In this document: positions 1 to 8,822 of the stretch, in pieces
How the letters are laid out: each line of letters begins with the position of its first letter
How positions within the stretch are numbered: the first letter of the stretch is position 1
Origin: Granulicella arctica
GTDB lineage: Bacteria; Acidobacteriota; Terriglobia; Terriglobales; Acidobacteriaceae
Assembly: GCF_013410065.1 (NCBI RefSeq)
Contig: NZ_JACCCW010000001.1
Span: forward strand, 1,545,187 to 1,609,186
DNA length: 64,000 nt
Direction of reading: 5' to 3'
The notes under the pieces: model-generated
Told to the model about the DNA's origin: nothing
Database searches by the model: none
The model's input: the letters and a program-made list of their open reading frames with translations, nothing else
Made by a program: the position numbers and the translations under genes

Positions 1-262
1 GTTGCAGTTAAAAATTGGAAAACGATGGTGGATCAACGAGCGTCAATTCCAAGATTTAGATTGAAGTGCAGTGCGACAATCGTTCAGCTTGTCGTTGAGA
101 ATATAGTCCTCAAATCAATTTAAGGATTCAAAACAATTTGCATTTCGTCTCTGCGCAGTAGTTCTTGCATTGCCTGCCGATCGAGTAATCCATCTCGTTC
201 GGCAAGATGACGGGCTACACGTTAACGCCCCCCAAAATAAATCCAAAATAATCACCACACTC
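1..262. other. Upstream stretch without a recognised gene
   Basis: No reading frame here gives a protein I recognise. The stretch leads into the promoter of the YCII/sigma pair and may hold the 3' flank of a gene outside the window. Confidence 0.4.
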
Positions 263-289
263 TGTCGATTTCCCCGCACCTCCTTCGAC
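263..289 (+). promoter_or_regulatory. Candidate ECF42-type promoter
   Basis: TGTCGA at 263-268 is followed, after exactly 17 bases, by CGAC at 286-289. As I recall the published description of ECF42 sigma factors, their promoters carry TGTCGA at -35 and a CGA-type -10 and lie in front of DGPF/YCII genes. Here the element lies about 85 bases before a YCII gene with an ECF42-like sigma gene behind it, so autoregulation of the pair is the natural reading. The transcript would start near 295. Confidence 0.6.
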
Positions 290-373
290 GTATCAATAGA
301 GCGAGCAAATATGCTCTAACAAAACAAACCGCGACACTTCCACATTCATCCCAACTCAAAGAGGAGAAAGAAA

Positions 374-811
374 ATGCGATTCATGGTCATCGTCAAAGCA
401 ACTACAGAGTCAGAAAAAGAAGGCGCACTTCCCGATCCACAACTCCTGCTCGAAATGGGCAAGTACAACGAAGAGCTCATCAAGGCCGGCATCGTGCTCG
501 CCATGGATGGTCTCCATCCCAGCTCAAAAGGCGCACGCGTCAAGTTCTCCGGCAAGTCTCGTACCGTCGTCGACGGCCCCTTCACCGAGGCCAAGGAGCT
601 CATTGCTGGCTTCTGGCTCTGGCAGGTCAAGTCCCTTGAAGAGGCTATCGAGTGGGTCAAGCGCTGCCCCAACCCCCACGCCGCCGACTCCGAGATCGAA
701 ATCCGCCAGGTCTTTGAGATGGAAGACTTCGCACCCATCCTGTCCGAAGAGGAGATCCAGTACAAAATAGCGAAACGGGCTGAGCTGCCGAATCAGACCG
801 CCAACAAATAG
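374..811 (+). CDS. YCII-related (DGPF-domain) protein
   Basis: This 145-residue protein is a single YCII/DGPF domain of the dimeric alpha+beta ferredoxin-like fold. It opens with MRFMVIVKAT and has the family hallmark VDGPFTEAKELIAGFW at about residues 66-81, which is the DGPF motif itself. The family has no settled activity; a conserved pocket suggests a small-molecule or enzymatic role. The start is fixed by a strong ribosome site (AAAGAGGAGAAAG) directly before ATG 374. A sigma factor follows 43 bases downstream, an arrangement typical of ECF42 loci, so the protein is probably a target of that sigma factor. Function in the cell is unknown. Confidence 0.9.
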   Translation: MRFMVIVKATTESEKEGALPDPQLLLEMGKYNEELIKAGIVLAMDGLHPSSKGARVKFSGKSRTVVDGPFTEAKELIAGFWLWQVKSLEEAIEWVKRCPNPHAADSEIEIRQVFEMEDFAPILSEEEIQYKIAKRAELPNQTANK

Positions 812-854
812 ACGCACTTGCACTCCCCGTTTGAAGCTGGTGTGATCGGTAGCA

Positions 855-2117
855 GTGTCCGCTACCGATCACCACCGCATCATCGAAGCCGTCTGGCGCA
901 TCGAGTCCGCCCGCGTCATCGCGGGACTCACCCGCCTCACCCGCGACGTCGGCCTGGCCGAAGATTTCGCGCAAGAGGCCCTCGTGGCCGCACTCGAACA
1001 GTGGCCGCAATCCGGCGTCCCCGAAAATCCCGGCGCATGGCTCACCGCAACCGCCAAACGCCGCGCCATCGATCTCTTCCGCCGCAACGCCGTCGCCGAG
1101 CGCAAACATGAAGACCTTGCCCGCGACCTGGCCACACTCGAGCAGACCGTGCCCGACCTCAACTCCAACCTCGACGACCCCATCGGCGACGATCTCCTCC
1201 GCCTCGTCTTCATCTCCTGCCACCCCATCCTCCCCGCCGAGTCCCGTGCCGCCCTCACCCTCCGCCTCCTCGGCGGCCTTACCACCCCCGAGATCGCCCG
1301 CGCCTTCCTCACCCCCGAACCCACCATCGCCCAGCGCATCGTCCGCGCCAAACGCACCCTCGCCGAAAAACACATCCCCTTCGAAGTCCCCCGAGGCCTG
1401 GAGCTAGCCGCCCGCCTCTCCTCCGTCCTCGAGGTCATCTACCTCATCTTCAACGAAGGCTACTTCGCTACCGCCGGCGACGACCTCATGCGTCCCACCC
1501 TCTGCGAAGACGCCCTTCGCCTCGGCCGCATCCTCGCCGAACTCACCCCCGACGAACCCGAGGTCCACGGTCTCGTAGCCCTCATGGAGATCCAGGCCTC
1601 TCGCACGCGAGCCCGCATCGGCCTCACCGGGGAACCCATCCTCCTGCTCGAACAAAACCGGGCCCACTGGGACCACCTCCTCATCCGCCGCGGCCTCACC
1701 GCCATCGACCGTGCCCACAAGATCGGCAAACCCCGAGGTCCCTACCTCCTGCAAGCCGAGATCGCCGCATGTCACGCCAGAGCCCGCACCCCCGAAGAGA
1801 CCGACTGGCCACGCATCGTATTCCTCTATACCGAACTAGCCCACCTAACCCCATCTCCGGTTATCGAGCTCAACCGAGCCGTAGCCGTCTCCATGGTCCA
1901 CGGCCCTCAGGCCGCCCTCGACCTCGTAGAAGCCCTCGCCACTGACCCATCCCTCGACCGCTACCACCTCCTGCCCAGCGTCCGCGCCGATCTCCTCCTC
2001 AAACTAAACCGCCCCACCGAAGCCCGCACTCAATTCGAACTCGCCGCTGCCCTCACCCAAAACACCCGTGAACGCGCCCTCCTCCTAAGCCGCGGTGCCG
2101 CCTGCCAAACCAAGTAA
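855..2117 (+). CDS. ECF RNA polymerase sigma factor, ECF42 type with C-terminal extension
   Basis: This 420-residue protein directs RNA polymerase to alternative promoters. Region 2 spans about residues 12-80 (AEDFAQEALVAALEQWP, then the RAIDLFRR helix). Region 4 spans about 110-170 (a TLRLLGGLTTPEIARAF helix-turn-helix). About 240 further residues follow, helical and TPR-like, with motifs such as RGLTAIDRA and LPSVRADLL. ECF42 factors carry such an extension, which replaces an anti-sigma factor and is needed for activity. The start is GTG 855; no good ribosome site precedes it, so translation may be coupled to the YCII gene. Codon use is very rich in C-ending codons. The ECF42 assignment rests on length, extension and the DGPF partner. 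Confidence 0.88.
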   Translation: MSATDHHRIIEAVWRIESARVIAGLTRLTRDVGLAEDFAQEALVAALEQWPQSGVPENPGAWLTATAKRRAIDLFRRNAVAERKHEDLARDLATLEQTVPDLNSNLDDPIGDDLLRLVFISCHPILPAESRAALTLRLLGGLTTPEIARAFLTPEPTIAQRIVRAKRTLAEKHIPFEVPRGLELAARLSSVLEVIYLIFNEGYFATAGDDLMRPTLCEDALRLGRILAELTPDEPEVHGLVALMEIQASRTRARIGLTGEPILLLEQNRAHWDHLLIRRGLTAIDRAHKIGKPRGPYLLQAEIAACHARARTPEETDWPRIVFLYTELAHLTPSPVIELNRAVAVSMVHGPQAALDLVEALATDPSLDRYHLLPSVRADLLLKLNRPTEARTQFELAAALTQNTRERALLLSRGAACQTK

Positions 2118-2285
2118 AACTACTTCCAACATAGAAATTGTCACCCTTCGCCGTAGGCGGAGAAACTAAATCGCAATGTCAACTTGATGCTGAGGTTTGA
2201 ATTGTGGCTCTTTTGTGCGTTCAAGATGCACGCTTATCAACTCGCATGAACTTCACATAGAGTTTGCCGACACACGGCTAGTCGA

Positions 2286-2495
2286 ATGCAATACATTGCC
2301 GAAGTAACACCCAACAGAGAGGTAGTGTGGCGCTACGATGCCCCTCTAGGGACTGGATTCCACACTTGCCAGCCCATTGGTCGGGACAAGGTTCTGTTCG
2401 TTCTGAATGGTCTACCACCCAAACTGACGGTGGTCAACATCAAGACCAACAAGATCGAAGCTTTGTCTAGCGATTCAGATCTCGGACTCCGTTAA
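2286..2495 (+). pseudogene. Fragment of a beta-propeller-like (arylsulfotransferase/PQQ-like) protein
   Basis: This 69-codon open frame matches the middle of the intact protein at 17013-17999. VTPNREVVWRYDA and CQPIGRDKVLFVLNG align with ITPAKKIIWNYQA and IQPLGGTRLMLVQNG, and both continue into a KLxxxxxKTNRxE/KTNKIE segment. Only about one fifth of the parent remains, with neither signal peptide nor C-terminal blades. It is most likely a remnant of a diverged duplicate. A real short gene is unlikely because no ribosome site precedes the ATG. Confidence 0.65.
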
Positions 2496-2507
2496 TGCAA
2501 CAGTGCC

Positions 2508-3404
2508 TCAACTTAAGTTCCGCGACTTGTCGAACGTTGCACGCGCTCGAATGCGGGAGTAGGTGTCAACATCTTCACTGCCGCGGTGACCCAATACCTG
2601 AAAGACATTGTCACCACTAAGGCGCAACGGACCTACTACCTCTGAGGAGAGATGATCGCGGAGCTTGCGCTCCCTATACTGCTCCCGGCTTTGCAGAACG
2701 AGATTGTTGGCGTCCACCAGGTGATCTGTCATGAGACGGAAAGCGAGAGTGGGATTGCGTTGCTCAATCGCTGCAAAGATTGGTTTGTGGAAATCAAGAG
2801 TATGCTCCAGTTCGACGAGCTGCGAGGTCAACATGATCATGTTGAGCATGGCGCGGTGAATGATATGGAAGAGCCGTCCTGTAAGGCGATTGCCGGACGC
2901 TTGGAAAATCGCGCGATGGAATAGTAGATCGGAAGCGACGAGGCGGATGCGATCTTGTTTGCTTCGCTCAAGATCAGAGATTGATTGACGGAGGAGAGCA
3001 ATATCGTCGGCATTGGCGCGCTCGGCCGCTTTGGCGGCCAGGGCTGGTTCCACCATCAGGCGCATCTCGGTGAGTTCCTCAAGGGAGATGTCGTCGAGGA
3101 GAAAGAGAAATTCCATGGGCACGGCGAGGACCGACGAGGCGTCCTTGTTGAGGTAGCTGCCATCGCCAACCTTTTGAGTGATGACACCCATGATTTCGAG
3201 GACCTTGAGAGCTGGACGCAGCGACGAACGGGCGACGCCAAAGCTTGCGGCAAGTTCACGTTCGGGCGGTAGTTTGGCACCGGGCGAGAGCAATCCATCG
3301 CTCAGCAATTGCTGGAAGCGGAGGATGAGCAGGTGCGTGACATCGTCCTTATCGCTGAGAATATCGCCGCTGTGGCCGAGCGGAGGCTTCCGACGTGCGT
3401 TCAT
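2508..3404 (-). CDS. FadR/GntR-family transcriptional regulator (FCD domain)
   Basis: This 298-residue regulator has an N-terminal GntR winged helix (LILRFQQLLSDGLLSPGAKLPPERELAASFGVARS, about residues 20-70) and a helical FCD effector domain. The FCD part shows the metal- or acid-binding pattern (EMRLMVEPALAAKAA, DLLFHRAIFQASGN, DHLVDANN). FCD regulators usually sense organic or sugar acids. The frame stays open to 3518, but the start at 3404 (MNARRKPP) is preferred because a likely operator (3477-3495) lies inside the longer frame. It is divergent from the pentonate-type operon at 3807 and is probably its repressor, relieved by a sugar acid or 2-keto-3-deoxy intermediate. Confidence 0.85.
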   Translation of the reverse strand: MNARRKPPLGHSGDILSDKDDVTHLLILRFQQLLSDGLLSPGAKLPPERELAASFGVARSSLRPALKVLEIMGVITQKVGDGSYLNKDASSVLAVPMEFLFLLDDISLEELTEMRLMVEPALAAKAAERANADDIALLRQSISDLERSKQDRIRLVASDLLFHRAIFQASGNRLTGRLFHIIHRAMLNMIMLTSQLVELEHTLDFHKPIFAAIEQRNPTLAFRLMTDHLVDANNLVLQSREQYRERKLRDHLSSEVVGPLRLSGDNVFQVLGHRGSEDVDTYSRIRARATFDKSRNLS

Positions 3405-3476
3405 TCTGGAATAGTGGGCCACCGGGGCTATGATGTCAAACCATTCGCTCGCAGCTCCCAGTTCTCCAACTCCAAG

Positions 3477-3495
3477 TGTATTGGTACTATCTTTA
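3477..3495. promoter_or_regulatory. Operator-like element, copy 1 (regulator side)
   Basis: TGTATTGGTACTATCTTTA differs at one position from the 19-bp element at 3730-3748. The core TGGTACTATCT resembles the FadR-subfamily operator form tnGTnnnACna. It would lie in the 5' leader of the regulator transcript, suggesting autoregulation. Confidence 0.6.
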
Positions 3496-3567
3496 AATGG
3501 TGAGTGGATGGCCACCACGAGCGAGTCTTTAGCCGTTTTTCTTCGGTTTCGAAGCTAGAATGATTAA

Positions 3568-3597
3568 TTATTACCTCCCAGGGGCTGGAGGTGACAA
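3568..3597 (-). promoter_or_regulatory. Possible promoter of the FadR-type regulator
   Basis: On the minus strand TTGTCA (3597-3592) and TAATAA (3573-3568) are separated by 18 bases. The spacer holds an imperfect inverted repeat (CCTCC...GGAGG). Assignment is by pattern only. Confidence 0.4.
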
Positions 3598-3716
3598 TTG
3601 ACGTATATATATCAAAATAAATAAGTAATAAAAAATCACAATCAATTTTCTAAATTATTGGGTGCTTCATTTCGGGTGTTTAGAGAGTCAGGAACTCATC
3701 CTCATCAAGTTTATGC

Positions 3717-3748
3717 TTGACAGATATTTTGTATTGGTACTACCTTTA
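3717..3748 (+). promoter_or_regulatory. Promoter and operator of the pentonate-type operon (operator copy 2)
   Basis: A consensus -35 TTGACA lies at 3717-3722. TGTATTGGTACTACCTTTA (3730-3748) overlaps the expected -10 position (TACCTT, 18-bp spacer). The inner TGGTACTACCT is a near-palindrome of the FadR type. A repressor bound here would cover the -10 box. Confidence 0.6.
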
Positions 3749-3806
3749 GCCGCTAATAAATAAGCGATTGACAGGTTCTTCCAATTCAAGAGGAGGAGGA
3801 GGCGAA

Positions 3807-6800
3807 ATGAAGTCCCGCAAGTTTGGCCTAAAGGCTCTTAATGCGTTGATGCCGATCTGTTTTCTGACGGTGGCGATGTGTTCGTTTGGCCAAGTGGAAT
3901 CGGGGCGGCTTGTCGGACACATTGAGGATCCGCAAGGTGCCGTGGTGCTACACGCGATGGTAAAGGCGACGAACGACAGCACCAACATTGTTCAGACCGG
4001 GGTAACTGACTCAACGGGTAACTTTGTCATCACGCCAGTAGCGGTTGGAGTGTACTCACTGAAAGTGACAGCGCAGGGGTTCGAGACGATCAATATATCG
4101 AACATCGAGGTACAGGTAGGACAGATTGTACGCGAGGACATTCAGTTGAAGGTCGGCGCGGCGACAACAACGATTGAGGTTACTTCCGAAATTCCTCTGC
4201 TAAGTACGGACACGGCGACCATCGGGACGGTGGTGACGAATCAGCAGCTCACGAGTTTGCCGCTGAATGGACGCGGCTTCTATAGGTTGGCCGAGCTTAC
4301 ACCGGGGGCGGCTCTGCTGCCAGCTACAGGGAACTCGCTGGCAATCCGCCCAGAGATCGTAGATGGCAACACGATCAGCGGTATCCGTGGCAGCGCGATC
4401 TCGTTTCTGCTGGATGGTGTGGACGTGAGCGAGCAACATCAGGGTGGAACGTTCATCCAGACATCGATCGATGCGCTACAGGAGTTCAGCGTACAGCAGA
4501 GTCCATATTCAGCAGAATACAATCGCGGCGGGGCGTTCTTCAACGCAACGACGAAATCCGGCACAAACAAATATCACGGCGGAATCTTTGAGTTTATCCG
4601 CAACGACATATTTGATGCTCGCAACTACTTCTCGCTGCGACGCGCGATTCTGAAGCGCAACCAGTTCGGAGGCGACATTGGAGGTCCGTTATCCATTCCG
4701 CATTTTTATAATGGGCATGACAAGACATTTTTCTTTGTCGACTATGAAGCTCAGCGACTCCGACAAGGCCTGGTCGAAAGTGGGACCGTTCCGACCAATG
4801 CTCAGCGGAGCGGTGATTTCAGCGCGCCTGGTTTGAAGGTCATCTATGATCCGTTGACTACGACCGCGGCCGGCGCGCGCAGTCAGATCAGTTGCAACGG
4901 AGTTCTCAATGTGATTTGCCCCTCGCGGATTGTTCCGCAGGCCACCGCATTGTTGGCGTATTATCCGCAGGCGAACGTCGGTGCAACGAGCTTTCAGGCC
5001 GTCCCGACCCAGGCTATCGATTGGGACCAGTTTTCAATACGCATTGACCATCAGATCAACTCCAACAACCATCTCTTTGGGCGTTGGGCGTACATCAATA
5101 ACCGCGAGATGGACCCCAACTTCTCGCCCCTGTTGAAGACCGCTTCGTTAACATCCAATGGTCAAGACATCGCAGTTGGCCTCATCACAAATATCGGAGC
5201 AAATAAAGTACAGGACTTCCGGGCACACTACATGCCCAGTCATGTGCGACTCTCTGCATTTCTAGAGGGACCTGACTTCAATGCTGCAAATAATATTCAG
5301 GGGTTCGCCGGATTGTCGCGGCCGGGTACAGGAAGCTCCTTTCCCGATTATTCGTGGAGCGGTTACGCTGCGCTCCAGGGGTCGACGTTCGATCAACGCC
5401 CGAAGTCGCAGGACCGTACCGCGTTTGAGGCGACAGATAACTTCACCCTCATCAAAGGCCGCCAATCTTTGAAATTTGGAGTTCTGGTTCGCTACTATCA
5501 GTGGCTAGGCTATGACAGTTCGGTCTATGCTGGACTCTTTGGCTTCACTGGCGCAGAGACGCAGAACCAGGGCTCGGGTGGCGACGCCTTTGCTGACTTC
5601 TTGCTTGGATATCCTGCTTCAGTAGGCCGTGCCTATCCAGGGAATCAATTCGGAGGGCAGCGCTGGTACCACCAGTACTTCGGTCAAGATGATATACGCG
5701 TGAACGACCGGCTGACCCTTAATATTGGTCTGCGGTACGAGTACTCCCCATGGCTAGACGGATATAAGGGACAGCTCGGGACATTCGATCCTACGCAAGC
5801 GAAGCCGATCATCGTAGAGAGCAATACCGATCAGATAAATTTGACGTCACAGTATGCGGCCCCTGCTGCTTATCAGTTTTTTGGACAGTACATGCAGACC
5901 AGCAGCCAGGCAGGTCTGCCCTACTCGATTACATATACCGATCGTGTGCAGTTCGGTCCACGAATTGGGTTTTCGTGGCGCCCGCTTGGCAATGGCACTG
6001 TAGTTCGAGCGGGCTACGGAATCTTCTATGAGCCTGAGGGATCCGGTGGTCGAGTCAATCGCAACATTCTTCCGTTCCTGTTGGCGGAGACGGTCAACCA
6101 GACAGCGAATGCAGTTCCCACGCGCACTACCGCGAATTTCTTCCTCGGTTCACAGCTAGGTTCAGCGTTGGCGAACCCATCGATTTCACCCACACTCACT
6201 CATCTAAAAATAGGATCGAACGAGCATTATAGCTTTGGCGTACAACAGCAGATTTCACCCAAGACGGTTTTCGAAGTTGCGTATGTGGGAAATCTCGGAC
6301 TCGATCTGCAGTCCACGGATGACTTCAACGACCCCTTTCCTGGACCGGGTGCAGTTCAGGCGAGACGTCCTTACCAACCATGGGGCACGATCACTTATCA
6401 GTCGCAGGACCTTGGGACAACGTACCAGTCTTTGCAGTCGAAGATAGAGCATCCTTCGGGAAACGGAATTACGGGGTTAGTCTCCTACACCTGGTCAAAG
6501 TTCATGCAGTCGAACCACTCACCGGCGGTGGGCGGAAATATGGGCTATGAAAGGACCTACTCTCCTTTCAATACACCTCAAAATCTTGCGTTGAGTGGCA
6601 CATACGAGCTGCCGTTTGGTCGCGGCAGAGAATACATGGCCAAAAGCAACCAATTTGTGGATACGGTGCTGGGAGGATGGCAAGTCCAAACGATCATCGT
6701 GCTGCGAAGCGGAACCCCGTATACACCAGTGGTGTCTTCGGATGTAGCGAACACCGGTGTCGGCAGTCAAAGACCAAACCTGAATCCTGCGGGAGGATCG

Positions 6801-7115
6801 CCAACGTTCAAGAAGTCGTTGAGTAAGTGGTTTGACTCTACACGATATGTTGCGGCACCGCAGTACACCTACGGACAGGTGCGCGCGAACACACTACAGT
6901 CCGATGCGTTCCGGCAGTATGATGCGTCGGTATTCAAGAACTTTGAAATGCCGGGCGAGTCAACGCTGTCTTTCCGCGCTGAGTTTTTCAACCTGCCGAA
7001 TACAAACAGTTTCAACGCGCCCAGTGCCACTATTAATTCATCCTCTTGCTGTGCGGTGACTTCCACTTCAATTCCATCGCGCGATATTCAATTCGCACTG
7101 AAGTACAACTTCTAA
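3807..7115 (+). CDS. TonB-dependent receptor, Oar-like, with carboxypeptidase-regulatory domain
   Basis: This 1102-residue outer-membrane protein should import oligosaccharides or another large nutrient using TonB energy. After a signal peptide ending near SFGQ it has a CarboxypepD_reg-like beta-sandwich (GRLVGHIEDPQGAVV, about residues 25-110), a plug region with the LNGRGFYRLAELTPG and SAEYNRGGAFFNATTKSGTNKYHG motifs, and a long barrel ending in the terminal aromatic residue of ALKYNF. The start at 3807 is chosen over the open frame from 3768 because AGGAGGAGGAGG (3791-3802) sits just before it. It is the first gene of the operon, so the ligand is probably the oligomer later cut by the GH39 and GH3 enzymes. 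Confidence 0.92.
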   Translation: MKSRKFGLKALNALMPICFLTVAMCSFGQVESGRLVGHIEDPQGAVVLHAMVKATNDSTNIVQTGVTDSTGNFVITPVAVGVYSLKVTAQGFETINISNIEVQVGQIVREDIQLKVGAATTTIEVTSEIPLLSTDTATIGTVVTNQQLTSLPLNGRGFYRLAELTPGAALLPATGNSLAIRPEIVDGNTISGIRGSAISFLLDGVDVSEQHQGGTFIQTSIDALQEFSVQQSPYSAEYNRGGAFFNATTKSGTNKYHGGIFEFIRNDIFDARNYFSLRRAILKRNQFGGDIGGPLSIPHFYNGHDKTFFFVDYEAQRLRQGLVESGTVPTNAQRSGDFSAPGLKVIYDPLTTTAAGARSQISCNGVLNVICPSRIVPQATALLAYYPQANVGATSFQAVPTQAIDWDQFSIRIDHQINSNNHLFGRWAYINNREMDPNFSPLLKTASLTSNGQDIAVGLITNIGANKVQDFRAHYMPSHVRLSAFLEGPDFNAANNIQGFAGLSRPGTGSSFPDYSWSGYAALQGSTFDQRPKSQDRTAFEATDNFTLIKGRQSLKFGVLVRYYQWLGYDSSVYAGLFGFTGAETQNQGSGGDAFADFLLGYPASVGRAYPGNQFGGQRWYHQYFGQDDIRVNDRLTLNIGLRYEYSPWLDGYKGQLGTFDPTQAKPIIVESNTDQINLTSQYAAPAAYQFFGQYMQTSSQAGLPYSITYTDRVQFGPRIGFSWRPLGNGTVVRAGYGIFYEPEGSGGRVNRNILPFLLAETVNQTANAVPTRTTANFFLGSQLGSALANPSISPTLTHLKIGSNEHYSFGVQQQISPKTVFEVAYVGNLGLDLQSTDDFNDPFPGPGAVQARRPYQPWGTITYQSQDLGTTYQSLQSKIEHPSGNGITGLVSYTWSKFMQSNHSPAVGGNMGYERTYSPFNTPQNLALSGTYELPFGRGREYMAKSNQFVDTVLGGWQVQTIIVLRSGTPYTPVVSSDVANTGVGSQRPNLNPAGGSPTFKKSLSKWFDSTRYVAAPQYTYGQVRANTLQSDAFRQYDASVFKNFEMPGESTLSFRAEFFNLPNTNSFNAPSATINSSSCCAVTSTSIPSRDIQFALKYNF

Positions 7116-7135
7116 CCGACAAAGGCCAATGACCC

Positions 7136-8818
7136 ATGCGCAAGTTTGTAATGACCTTGATCTGTGCCATCGCGATGCAAGGGGCGGCACAAGTCCCTGT
7201 TTCCAATCCAATATCGATTCGAGTCGATCTTGCGGAGCCGCAGGGTCCGTATAAGCCGATCTACGGCTGGTTTGGATATGACGAATCGAACTACACCACG
7301 ATGAAGTACGGAAAACAACTTCTGACGGAACTGCATGATCTAAGCCCCGGGCCGGTATACATTCGTGCGCATCATCTGCTGACGTCAGGAAACGGTGTAG
7401 CGGAGCTGAAGTGGAGCTCGTCGAATGTATACACGTTGGACGCAAATGGAAAACCCGTGTACGACTTTACGATTACTGACCAAACCTTTGACGCGTTCCA
7501 AAAGGCGGGAGTCCGGCCAATGGTGGAGTTGGGCTTCATGCCGAAAGACCTGGCTGCAACAGTAACAGGAGTTAATGAATACCAAGTCCACTTTCCGAAA
7601 AACACCGTTTCCGGTGCCTCCAATAATCCGCCCAAGGACTATGCAGCCTGGAGCGAACTGATAAGAAAATATACGGAGCATCTAGTCCAGCGTTACGGAA
7701 AAGAGCAGGTCCGCACCTGGTATTTCGAAGTCTGGAACGAACCAGATATTGGCTACTGGCATGGCACCCCCGAGGAATATTTCAAGCTCTACGACTACTC
7801 CGTAGCAGGGATTCGCGCTGCACTGCCGAATGCCATTGTAGGTGGCCCAGCGAGTACGGGACCTACATCAGACAGGGCATCGGCTTTTCTGGATGACTTT
7901 CTGAAGCATTGCCTGAACGACAAGAGCGCGGCGAATGGAGGGGCGATTCCGCTTGACTTCATCTCATTTCATCCGAAGGGCCGGCCGACGGTGGTAGATG
8001 GGCACGTGCAGATGGGGCTTGCGAATGAGCTAAAGGCAGTTGAGAACGGCTTCCGGATTGTGGCGACGTATCCGAAGTACATCAAACTCCCAATCATCCT
8101 GAGCGAAGCCGATCCGGAGGGGTGCGCGGCTTGCTCTATGAAGATGAATCCATCGAATGCTTACCGGAACGGCCCACTCTATCCGACGTACACGGCAGCG
8201 GCCATCAAAGCGCTCTTTGACCTCCAGGATCGATATAAGGTGAACCTGATTTCGATGCTGTCGTGGTCCTTCGAATTCGAAGGCAAGGATTACTTTGAAG
8301 GATTTCGTACGCTGGCGACGAACGGAGTCGACAAGCCAGTGCTGAACGTCTTCCGAATGGCGGGTTTGATGTCTGGGGAGCGGGTGAGTACGAGCAGCAC
8401 AGGGCAGGTCTCACTGGATGACATTCTAAGTGCTGGAGTCAAACAGACTCCGGACGTGGATGCCATTGCGACGAAAGCAGAGCATGAAGCTGCCGTGATG
8501 CTGTGGAACTATCATGATGATGATGTTCCGGCTGTGGGCGTTGAGGTTCAGGTAACAATTACGGGGATTCCTCCGACTGTGAAAAGGGTCCTGCTGGAGC
8601 ACTATCGGATCGACGGCTCGCACAGTAATTCGTACACGGCCTGGAAAGAGATGGGATCACCGCAGACACCAACCGAAGCGCAATATGCGAAATTGAAGGC
8701 GGCAGGGCAACTGGAGCTTCTGGGTTCGCCGGAGTGGCTGGATGTGAGTGGGGGCAAGATAACCATTTCGACGGAACTACCACGGCAGGCAACATCACTG
8801 ATGCATCTGAAATGGTGA
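7136..8818 (+). CDS. Secreted glycoside hydrolase family 39, probable beta-xylosidase
   Basis: This 560-residue protein has a signal peptide (cleavage near GAAQ) and a GH39 TIM barrel. The acid/base is Glu202 in the WNEPD motif, and the nucleophile is probably Glu324 in ILSEADPEG. A C-terminal beta-sandwich follows from about residue 450. GH39 covers beta-xylosidases and alpha-L-iduronidases; the bacterial secreted form beside a GH3 and a pentonate pathway favours a beta-xyloside. It lies 20 bases after the receptor gene and ends four bases before the carrier gene, so it is part of one transcript. Confidence 0.88.
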   Translation: MRKFVMTLICAIAMQGAAQVPVSNPISIRVDLAEPQGPYKPIYGWFGYDESNYTTMKYGKQLLTELHDLSPGPVYIRAHHLLTSGNGVAELKWSSSNVYTLDANGKPVYDFTITDQTFDAFQKAGVRPMVELGFMPKDLAATVTGVNEYQVHFPKNTVSGASNNPPKDYAAWSELIRKYTEHLVQRYGKEQVRTWYFEVWNEPDIGYWHGTPEEYFKLYDYSVAGIRAALPNAIVGGPASTGPTSDRASAFLDDFLKHCLNDKSAANGGAIPLDFISFHPKGRPTVVDGHVQMGLANELKAVENGFRIVATYPKYIKLPIILSEADPEGCAACSMKMNPSNAYRNGPLYPTYTAAAIKALFDLQDRYKVNLISMLSWSFEFEGKDYFEGFRTLATNGVDKPVLNVFRMAGLMSGERVSTSSTGQVSLDDILSAGVKQTPDVDAIATKAEHEAAVMLWNYHDDDVPAVGVEVQVTITGIPPTVKRVLLEHYRIDGSHSNSYTAWKEMGSPQTPTEAQYAKLKAAGQLELLGSPEWLDVSGGKITISTELPRQATSLMHLKW

Positions 8819-8822
8819 TGAT

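Noticed and set aside
3405..3518. 38-codon extension of the FadR-type regulator
   Set aside because: It contains the operator-like element, which is better placed in a leader than in coding sequence.
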